Below, piece after piece: positions 1 to 5,091 of a DNA stretch of 5,091 nucleotides. Both the position numbers and the translations under genes were made by a program. The notes under the pieces are model-generated. The model did no database searches. It worked only from the letters and a program-made list of their open reading frames with translations, and was not told the DNA's origin. Origin of the DNA: Rickettsia typhi (GTDB lineage: Bacteria; Pseudomonadota; Alphaproteobacteria; Rickettsiales; Rickettsiaceae); NCBI GenBank assembly GCA_945907105.1, contig CAMDSB010000056.1:1-5091 (forward strand). The letters run 5' to 3'. How positions within the stretch are numbered: position 1 is the first letter of the stretch; every line of letters begins with the position of its first letter.

Positions 1-1756
1 GTAAAGCAAAACCTTGTATATTAGCTTTGGGATCGCTAATATTATAGCGTTCTAACATCTTTTGTGCGGCATCTCTAACTTCTTCTGGGGATTTTAAATT
101 TAATATCACCCCCCCTGAATCAGATTTGTGAGTAATATCCGGAGAAAGAATTTTTAAAACCATTTTGCTCTTTATCTTCTTAGCTTCCTTATAAGCCTCT
201 TCCGGAGTTTTTACTTCAAACGTTTCTACAATTGGTATATTATAGGCCCTCAATATATTTTTCGCTTCAATTTCAGTAAGCCAATCTTGTTTGTTGGCAA
301 TTGCTTTTTGTAAAATATCATGAGATTCCTGATAATGGAATTTTTGATGTTCTGCTTGTGAAATCAGCGATTTTTTTCTGTTATAGTAATATTCTACCAT
401 ACGCTTAAATCCACTTATTGCACTCTCAGGTGTAGTATAAGATGGAATCTCATTAACAGCAAATAACTGCCGAGCTTCTTCAGCTGGCGCACCTTCTCCA
501 AGCCAAGCAGCAATTAAAATAGGTTTAGGATGTCTATTATTTGCTTTATAGGCATTTAATATTGCTTCCGCAGGCTCTATACTTGGTACAATTGCCACTG
601 GACAGTTTAATACTAATATTGCGTCTACGTTTGTATCCTCCATAATAATACGAAATGCATTTGCATAACGTTCACCAGGCGCATCGCCTATAATATCTAC
701 TGGGTTTCCATGAGACCATGTAGTTGGCAAGACTTCGTTCAAACGAGCTATAGTTTTATCTTGTAATTGTGCTAATGTACCTCCAAGCTCTATTAGCTTA
801 TCGGTAGCTAGGACTCCGATACCTCCTCCATTAGTTAAGATACATAAACGATCACCCCATAGTTCTTGGTTACGAGCTAGCGTCTCCATCGTATCAAACA
901 ATTCGTTCATATCATATACACGCAAAAGACCACAACGCTGAAACACTGCATCGTAGACCTCATCAGATCCTGCTAGAGAGCCAGTATGTGAAGCGGCAGC
1001 TTTTGCACCTTCTTCACTACGTCCCGGTTTCAAAACTATAACTGGCTTTACCAAAGCAGCTGCTCTTGCTGCTGCTATAAAATTACGCGCATTAGTAATC
1101 GCTTCAATATATAAAATAATAGTTTTAGTTTCAGGATCTTTGGTTAGATATTCAATGGCTTCACCAAAATCAAAATCAATCATATCTCCCATAGACAGGA
1201 CATGTGTAAAACCTATATGCTTACTTTTTGCCCAGTCAAGGACTGCTGTTACCACAGCACCAGATTGACTGACAAATCCTATATCTCCCTTATCCGGAGT
1301 TACATGGGCAAAGCTAGCATTTAGACCAATTGGTGGGATAAGCAACCCTACACAATTTGGTCCTATTAGACGAATACCATATTGCCTCGCTACATCAATC
1401 ACTTCTTTTCTACGTCTTAACCCATCTTCTCCTTCCCCAGAGCCAAAACCGGCGGAAATAATAACAGCGGCCTTCGTCCCTCTTTTACCCAGCTCTGCCA
1501 AAACACTTGCTACTCCAGGAGCAGGAATACAAAAAATAGCTAGATCGGGCGTCATTGGAAGACTGTTAATATCTTTATAACACAACACCCCCTCTATAGA
1601 AGGACTTTTTGGATTAACAGGCATAATACATCCATGAAACCCACTTTGTAATAAATTTTTAATAACAACAGAACCGATAGAATTGCTGCGATTACTTGCT
1701 CCTATCAAGGCTACAGAATTAGGTTTGAATAAGGGTTGTAAATTGTCTATGCTCAT
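1..1756 (-). CDS. NDP-forming acyl-CoA synthetase (acetate--CoA ligase, ADP-forming, family), 3' end outside window
   Basis: The minus-strand frame is open from ATG at 1756 to the window edge, giving 585 codons and no stop. An N-terminal CoA-binding Rossmann-like domain spans about residues 8-135 (ALIGAS at 16-21, IGPNCVG at 131-137). Succinyl-CoA-ligase-like domains follow at about 150-290 and 305-465, and an ATP-grasp domain starts near 480 and is cut by the edge. Both histidines that relay phosphate in ADP-forming acetyl-CoA synthetases are visible: His257 in SHTGSLAG and His543 in HKSDSGGV. The family interconverts acyl-CoA + ADP + Pi and free acid + ATP in the cytoplasm. Related Pat/YfiQ lysine acetyltransferases share this scaffold and add a C-terminal GNAT domain, but typically lack the catalytic histidine. 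The intact site favours a working ligase. Family size (700 or about 890 residues) means 115-300 codons are missing, so a GNAT tail cannot be excluded. An AGAGG site 7 bases before the ATG supports this start. Substrate is unknown. Confidence 0.93.
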   Translation of the reverse strand, partial: MSIDNLQPLFKPNSVALIGASNRSNSIGSVVIKNLLQSGFHGCIMPVNPKSPSIEGVLCYKDINSLPMTPDLAIFCIPAPGVASVLAELGKRGTKAAVIISAGFGSGEGEDGLRRRKEVIDVARQYGIRLIGPNCVGLLIPPIGLNASFAHVTPDKGDIGFVSQSGAVVTAVLDWAKSKHIGFTHVLSMGDMIDFDFGEAIEYLTKDPETKTIILYIEAITNARNFIAAARAAALVKPVIVLKPGRSEEGAKAAASHTGSLAGSDEVYDAVFQRCGLLRVYDMNELFDTMETLARNQELWGDRLCILTNGGGIGVLATDKLIELGGTLAQLQDKTIARLNEVLPTTWSHGNPVDIIGDAPGERYANAFRIIMEDTNVDAILVLNCPVAIVPSIEPAEAILNAYKANNRHPKPILIAAWLGEGAPAEEARQLFAVNEIPSYTTPESAISGFKRMVEYYYNRKKSLISQAEHQKFHYQESHDILQKAIANKQDWLTEIEAKNILRAYNIPIVETFEVKTPEEAYKEAKKIKSKMVLKILSPDITHKSDSGGVILNLKSPEEVRDAAQKMLERYNISDPKANIQGFAL

Positions 1757-1760
1757 ATAA

Positions 1761-1769
1761 TTTCCTCTT
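1761..1769 (-). promoter_or_regulatory. Ribosome binding site of the acyl-CoA synthetase gene
   Basis: Read on the minus strand this is AAGAGGAAA, with the AGAGG core at 1764-1768. It lies 7 bases upstream of the ATG at 1756. There is no other ATG in frame just upstream, so this site fixes the start. Confidence 0.7.
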
Positions 1770-1795
1770 AATGTTGTATTACGTATATATAAATA

Positions 1796-1804
1796 ATTGT
1801 ATCA
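1796..1804 (-). promoter_or_regulatory. Candidate extended -10 promoter for the acyl-CoA synthetase gene
   Basis: Read on the minus strand this is TGATACAAT, which fits the extended -10 pattern TGnTATAAT with one mismatch. It would start transcription roughly 30-35 bases before the ATG. No convincing -35 hexamer lies 16-18 bases upstream. The surroundings are very AT-rich, so a chance match is possible. Confidence 0.33.
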
Positions 1805-1910
1805 CATAAAAAGAATTAATTAACTCTTGTCGTAACGCAAGTCATAAAAATTATGTTACCATCGATTTAAATGACGCTCATGTCCATTATCCTGTTGTCC
1901 CTCTATACTA

Positions 1911-2120
1911 TTAATGTCGTAATATCGCACTAGACATATCAATCCTAACATCAGGAGCTTTTAAACATTTCGCAATATTGCAGCCGATATTTACCCCTAC
2001 GCTAATACCGCTCTTTTTATAATGTTCTATCGTTTCATCTGTGGTCACGACGCTTATTCGAAAGGTAATCTCAAAAGTTTTGACTTTACGATTCTTATTT
2101 TTTTCTCTCTGGACCCAAAA
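1911..2120 (-). pseudogene. Start-less 69-codon open stretch, probable remnant of an unrecognised gene
   Basis: On the minus strand an open frame runs from just after a TAG (2121-2123) to a TAA (1911-1913), giving 69 codons without an ATG at the front. The only internal ATG is near the end, and a GTG at about residue 25 has no clear ribosome site. The translation reads like real protein: a basic N-terminal part, an alternating strand-like segment (TFEITFRISVVTTDE), then a helix-like stretch and GISVGVNIGCNIAKC with two cysteines. Its G+C content (about 36%) is well above the AT-rich spacer beside the AsmA gene. The +1 frame stays open a little further, from 1960 to a TAA at 1856-1858, so a second frameshift near its end is possible. 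I do not recognise the family. It could be a decayed gene, a fragment left by rearrangement, or chance. Confidence 0.3.
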
Positions 2121-2151
2121 CTATTTATAGCTTAAAGGTTCAGATTAGTAA

Positions 2152-2157
2152 TATAAT
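2152..2157 (+). promoter_or_regulatory. Candidate -10 box (TATAAT) of the AsmA gene
   Basis: This is a perfect TATAAT hexamer about 50 bases upstream of the ATG at 2208. The region 16-18 bases further upstream (around 2128-2135) has no recognisable -35 box. Because the stretch is nearly all A and T, the match is only suggestive. Confidence 0.3.
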
Positions 2158-2195
2158 GATATTTATAAAAATAATATTAAAGATAATAATTAATT

Positions 2196-2200
2196 AGAGA
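2196..2200 (+). promoter_or_regulatory. Ribosome binding site deciding the AsmA start
   Basis: The short purine tract AGAGA lies 7 bases before the ATG at 2208 but only 4 bases before the in-frame GTG at 2205. The spacing favours ATG 2208, giving a protein that begins MIKFLKYSG. Confidence 0.5.
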
Positions 2201-2207
2201 AAAAGTG

Positions 2208-2750
2208 ATGATAAAATTTCTAAAATATAGTGGATTCTTAATGCTAATTCTTGTTTTAGTATTATTAGCCCTCCCTTACTTCATTTCGTTAGATAGCTAT
2301 CAAGAAGATATAAAAACCAAAATAAAAGCAGAGACAGGAAGAGATTTGTTAATTAAAGACAAAATATCCTATTCTATCTTACCTTTTCCTAAGATAGTGT
2401 TATCTGAAGTAGAGCTCTCCAGCCTTCCCGATGAGCAAAAGTTTCCTATACTTAAAGTGGGTAAAGCAAAAGCAACTTTAGCTATTCTCCCCTTGTTTAC
2501 TGGTAAATTGGTAATTTCTGACATAGTGCTTGAAAATCCTGAAATTCATATTGAGAAACTGAAGAAAGGCGAAGATAATCAAACATCAAAAACACATGAC
2601 TCCCATAAAAATGAGAGTACTAATTCTTCAACCATTCAGCTCCCAAAATTACCTTTTACTATAGAGCGTTTAGCAATTGAGAATGGAGAAGTACTTTATG
2701 TTCAAAACGAAGAAAAAATTGCTTTGGAAAATATAATATTTAGTGATTAA
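2208..2750 (+). CDS. AsmA family protein, N-terminal part (frameshifted)
   Basis: This frame encodes 180 residues from ATG 2208. A short basic N-terminus is followed by one hydrophobic membrane segment at about residues 8-28 (an uncleaved anchor). Then comes the typical AsmA N-terminal region at about 30-75, including TGRDLLIKDKISYSILPFP, and strand-rich sequence with the family-like phrase NPEIHIEKL. AsmA-like proteins (AsmA, TamB, YhdP, YdbH) are anchored in the inner membrane, project long beta-rich grooves into the periplasm and support phospholipid transport to the outer membrane. Normal members continue without a break after the phrase corresponding to ALENIIFSD, but here the frame stops (TAA 2748-2750). 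The missing remainder is intact in the +1 frame, which overlaps by 8 bases. A Ser/Asn/His-rich low-complexity stretch lies at about 120-142. A 180-residue product alone would lack most of the groove and the conserved C-terminal domain. It is the first gene on this strand, with no partner upstream. Confidence 0.85.
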   Translation: MIKFLKYSGFLMLILVLVLLALPYFISLDSYQEDIKTKIKAETGRDLLIKDKISYSILPFPKIVLSEVELSSLPDEQKFPILKVGKAKATLAILPLFTGKLVISDIVLENPEIHIEKLKKGEDNQTSKTHDSHKNESTNSSTIQLPKLPFTIERLAIENGEVLYVQNEEKIALENIIFSD

Positions 2751-4935
2751 TAATTTATTTGGGGAAGGCAGTATGAAATTTTCCCTTAAGAGTAAAATTT
2801 TAGGTGAAAATGTTACTGTTAATGGTTCTATTGATGCTAACCAATCGGTGATGCCTATAATGGCCGAATGTAAAATAAAACAGGAAAAAGCTACTCTAGT
2901 AGGAGAATTTCGCTTAGACGATTTAAGCTTTGCAGGCGATATAAAATATGAAGGTAATATTCAGCATTTAAGTAATTTTTTCCCTTCTCTACCAGAAGGA
3001 TTAAGTAAAAAATTTAATTTTACTACTGAGATTACTATAGATAAAGAAAATGTCTTACTGAGCAACTTAAATTTTTCCTTAGATAAAATATTAGCTAAAG
3101 GAGAAGGAAGTTATAATTTTAAACGTGGAGTACCTATTTTAAATCTAAATGTAATGCCAGGCAATATTGTTATGCAAGTTAGCACTGATCAAGCATTAAA
3201 TGGATATAAAATTAATTTAAAGGCACAAACTTTAAAGCCTATATTAGAAAGCTTACAAATAAACTCATTGGATTTCCCCTTACTTTTGAGTAGTAATATC
3301 TCGCTTGGAGCTTCGGCCGCCTATGATAAAAATAAGCTTGAGATCAAAAACATTGCTCTACTTTTGGGTGAGGCTAATTTAAAAGGTAGTATTAGTGTTA
3401 ATTGGCAACCAAGTCTAAATTTAACCTATAACCTTGAGACAAATAAAGGATCCGCCTTAATGACATTGGGAGGAATTAAATCTCCGGTGGCGCTTTCAGA
3501 AGTAAAAATTAAAGGAGAAAGTAAGGAAGAGGCTGAAATTTGGCATACAGATACTCATATTACTTTAGCAGGAATTGATAGCCATGTTGTTGGTAAAGTG
3601 GATACGGCAAACTCTTACAAAACATCTCTTACTTTTGTTGCCACTGGTCATAATCTTAGTAACAGTTTAAAACAACTTCTTAACCAAAACAACACGTCAT
3701 CATCTCTTGGAGCTTTTTCATTCTCACACACTATTTCTGGCAAACTGCCTGTGTTTGAAATTACATTAAATAAATACGATCTAACTATTAACAATAAAAA
3801 AATGACTTTAAATGGTAAAGCCAATATAGATTTGACTCATAAGCCCAAAGTTAACTTAGATTTAGTAACTTCAGAAATTAATTTGAATGGGTTAAGCAAC
3901 CAAGGAAATGTAAGTAATAAAGGGCAAGGGGCGGCAGCGGGCAGCCAGAAATCTGGATCCCATTGGTCTCAAGAGAAGATTGATCTCTCTTTTTTAAATA
4001 CATTTGATGGGGTTTTTACAGTATCTATTCCACGACTTATTAAAGCTCCTTTAAATATAGATGCAATAAAATCTAAACTTCAACTCGCAAATGGTAAGCT
4101 TAATCTTGAAACTTTTTTAGGACATATTTATGGAGGTACCATAGCAGCATCTGGACATGTGGTCTCTAAAACAGGGGAAGTATTGTTGAGTACAGAGCTA
4201 AAAGACGCAAGACTTAAGGATGTAGTTCCAGACTATAAGGAAATTAAGATTGCGGAGGGAAATTTTAATTTATCCGCTAAGTTACAATCATTAGGTACAA
4301 GTGAATTTCAGTATATAAACAACCTCTCAGGCAACATTAATATGGTAGGTACAGAAGGTAAAATAAATGGGGTAAACTTACAAAAAATATTGGATGCCTT
4401 AAATAATATAAATGACCTTTCTAGTGTTGTTAGTTTATTGGATACATCATTTGCTGGAGGGCAGACGGCATTTAATAAACTGGAAGCAAATGTTATAATT
4501 AAGCAAGGAATCGGTACAATAACTCATTTTAAACTCGAGGCGCCCTCTGTAGAGGTGGGTGCAGAAGGAAATGTTAATCTCCCAAAATACTCTGTGGATG
4601 TTAATTCTACTATAAAAATAGATAGACAGAAATTGCCTCAGTTTAATGTTCGTTTGTATGGCTCATTAGATAATATCCAGCGTAAAGTAGATGCTAAGGC
4701 ATTAAAACAATATTTAGTAGAAAATGTTTTGACTAAAACTATAGATAAAATTCAAGGTGGTAAAGGGGGTGCCGGAGATATTTTAAAAAATATTATAGGT
4801 GGTGGAGGGCAGCCAGCTCCATCCTCCGGACCTGAGAATAGCACTGGTGAAACAGAAAACAACACCGGTGACCCATTAAAGAAAGCAACCGACAAGCTTC
4901 TTAAAAAAGGGTTAGGAAATCTTTTTTCGAAGTAA
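2743..4935 (+). CDS. AsmA family protein, central and C-terminal part (frameshifted from the anchor)
   Basis: This frame encodes up to 730 residues from GTG 2743, or 720 from ATG 2773. The N-terminal half (about 1-380) is repeated beta-strand sequence of the AsmA type. A Gly/Ser/Gln-rich linker at about 383-408 leads into the conserved C-terminal AsmA domain (about 409-670), marked by WSQEKIDLSFLNTFDG, GKLNLETFLGHIYGGT, GKINGVNLQKILDAL and NVRLYGSLDN. A Gly/Pro/Asn-rich tail follows (672-711), then a basic amphipathic end (712-730). There is no signal peptide or membrane segment, so translated alone it would stay in the cytoplasm. Its first residues align as the direct continuation of the upstream frame. 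The frame is intact throughout, with no further stop or shift, which points to a very recent mutation, a sequencing error or continued selection. GGGGAAGG just before ATG 2773 could serve as a weak restart site. Confidence 0.85.
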   Translation: MINNLFGEGSMKFSLKSKILGENVTVNGSIDANQSVMPIMAECKIKQEKATLVGEFRLDDLSFAGDIKYEGNIQHLSNFFPSLPEGLSKKFNFTTEITIDKENVLLSNLNFSLDKILAKGEGSYNFKRGVPILNLNVMPGNIVMQVSTDQALNGYKINLKAQTLKPILESLQINSLDFPLLLSSNISLGASAAYDKNKLEIKNIALLLGEANLKGSISVNWQPSLNLTYNLETNKGSALMTLGGIKSPVALSEVKIKGESKEEAEIWHTDTHITLAGIDSHVVGKVDTANSYKTSLTFVATGHNLSNSLKQLLNQNNTSSSLGAFSFSHTISGKLPVFEITLNKYDLTINNKKMTLNGKANIDLTHKPKVNLDLVTSEINLNGLSNQGNVSNKGQGAAAGSQKSGSHWSQEKIDLSFLNTFDGVFTVSIPRLIKAPLNIDAIKSKLQLANGKLNLETFLGHIYGGTIAASGHVVSKTGEVLLSTELKDARLKDVVPDYKEIKIAEGNFNLSAKLQSLGTSEFQYINNLSGNINMVGTEGKINGVNLQKILDALNNINDLSSVVSLLDTSFAGGQTAFNKLEANVIIKQGIGTITHFKLEAPSVEVGAEGNVNLPKYSVDVNSTIKIDRQKLPQFNVRLYGSLDNIQRKVDAKALKQYLVENVLTKTIDKIQGGKGGAGDILKNIIGGGGQPAPSSGPENSTGETENNTGDPLKKATDKLLKKGLGNLFSK
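4897..4932 (+). terminator. Weak hairpin overlapping the end of the AsmA gene
   Basis: The left arm CTTC-TT-AAAAAAG (4897-4909) can pair with CTTTTTT-C-GAAG (4921-4932), leaving a small internal loop and an 11-base apical loop. It ends just before the stop codon. The stem is AT-rich and is not followed by its own T-run, so it is at best a poor intrinsic terminator. It may simply reflect lysine codons facing a phenylalanine run. Confidence 0.2.
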
Positions 4936-5091
4936 ATCGACTGGCTCTGATACTGTCTTAACCGTCAAGCACTAAGTTTGGATTAAATTGAGTATTATTT
5001 TTAATTACCCCAAAGACAATATGTAGTAATTTACGCATAATGGCCACAATGATAACCTTAGCAGGCTTTCCTTTACTGGAGAGTTTCTGAG
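4936..5091 (-). mobile_element. One end of an IS110-family insertion sequence, rest outside window
   Basis: The segment holds the 3' end of an IS110-type transposase gene and the 22 bp between its stop and the AsmA stop codon. The outer boundary of the element is not visible. IS110 elements usually lack terminal inverted repeats and target duplications, and I see none here. The boundary given is the widest that leaves the AsmA frame intact. Confidence 0.55.
4958..5091 (-). CDS. IS110 family transposase, C-terminal end (5' part outside window)
   Basis: The minus-strand frame is open from the right edge to a TAA at 4958-4960, giving 43 complete codons. The sequence contains SSKGKPAKVIIVAIMRKLLHI, which matches the hallmark C-terminal motif of the IS110 transposase_20 domain (a GKP-x-KVA-x-x-A-x-MRKLL pattern). 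It is followed by a short variable tail, KNNTQFNPNLVLDG, of the kind seen in these proteins. IS110 enzymes are RNA-guided recombinases that move the element through a circular intermediate. They use an N-terminal RuvC-like DEDD domain and a C-terminal catalytic serine, all of which lie outside this window. The gene converges on the AsmA gene. Whether the copy is complete cannot be judged. Confidence 0.8.
   Translation of the reverse strand, partial: QKLSSKGKPAKVIIVAIMRKLLHIVFGVIKNNTQFNPNLVLDG

Larger units (their letters stand above)
1757..2204. other. Divergent intergenic region
   Basis: This 448-bp spacer separates the divergently transcribed synthetase and AsmA genes. It contains candidate -10 elements for each neighbour and a start-less open stretch on the minus strand (1911-2120). 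It also has weak hairpins, such as the 5-bp CATAA/TTATG pair at 1843-1855. I see no tRNA, riboswitch-like structure or strong terminator. The last 85 bases before the AsmA gene are extremely AT-rich (about 15% G+C), while the central 1911-2120 segment is about 36% G+C. Confidence 0.7.
2208..4935 (+). pseudogene. Whole AsmA-family gene interrupted by one frameshift
   Basis: Together the two frames make one AsmA-family protein of about 908 residues: anchor, long beta-rich groove, linker, conserved C-terminal domain and charged tail. The +1 frame opens only after a TAA at 2734-2736 and the first frame closes at 2748-2750. The lesion must therefore lie between 2737 and 2750. Dropping one base around GTGATT gives a smooth join of the type ENIIFSINNLFGEGS. 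Whether the gene is truly broken, wrongly sequenced or expressed as two pieces cannot be told from this window. Confidence 0.6.

Noticed and set aside
1..1756. Short plus-strand open stretches opposite the acyl-CoA synthetase gene.
   Set aside because: They are antisense shadows. The minus-strand frame carries continuous family motifs over 585 codons.
1871..1933. Plus-strand 20-codon ORF (MTLMSIILLSLYTINVVISH) that looks like a small hydrophobic peptide.
   Set aside because: It has no ribosome site, lies opposite the minus-strand open stretch, and is short enough to arise by chance in AT-rich DNA.
1813..2195. AATTAATTA strings near 1815 and 2190 that could be a direct repeat.
   Set aside because: They are low-complexity AT sequence expected by chance in this composition, with no longer similarity around them.
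2740..2752. Programmed +1 ribosomal frameshift at GAT-TAA in the AsmA gene.
   Set aside because: The stop in the A-site is suggestive, but the GAT tRNA would re-pair poorly with ATT after a +1 slip. There is no internal Shine-Dalgarno at the right distance, no slippery run and no clear downstream stem. A mutation or sequencing error is simpler.
1..5091. CRISPR array, tRNA or rRNA gene, toxin-antitoxin pair or defence cassette.
   Set aside because: I saw no regularly spaced repeats, no cloverleaf or rRNA signature, and no small gene pair. The window is accounted for by two ordinary genes, a spacer and an IS end.

Overview
The window is AT-rich, Gram-negative bacterial DNA. The AsmA-family protein, the IS110-type transposase tail, the AT-rich spacers and the signs of gene decay together fit a host-associated alphaproteobacterium of the Rickettsiales type. 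That placement is an inference; no rRNA or species marker is present.

Layout. Positions 1-1756 (minus strand) hold the first 585 codons of an NDP-forming acyl-CoA synthetase (acetate--CoA ligase, ADP-forming, family). It runs off the left edge inside its ATP-grasp domain. Positions 1757-2204 are a divergent spacer with candidate promoters for both neighbours and a 69-codon open stretch on the minus strand that has no good start and looks like a gene remnant. Positions 2208-4935 (plus strand) encode an AsmA-family envelope protein in two overlapping frames. A 180-residue N-terminal part carries the membrane anchor. A 730-codon remainder in the +1 frame carries the rest, including the conserved C-terminal AsmA domain. 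Positions 4958-5091 (minus strand) are the last 43 codons of an IS110-family transposase, ending only 22 bp from the AsmA stop codon.

How the parts relate. The synthetase (soluble, acyl-CoA/ATP metabolism) and the AsmA protein (inner-membrane anchored, periplasmic, envelope lipid homeostasis) are divergently transcribed and have no evident functional link. The main point of interest is the AsmA frameshift. Removing one base near 2743-2748 would restore a normal AsmA protein of about 908 residues. I found no convincing new multi-gene system here.
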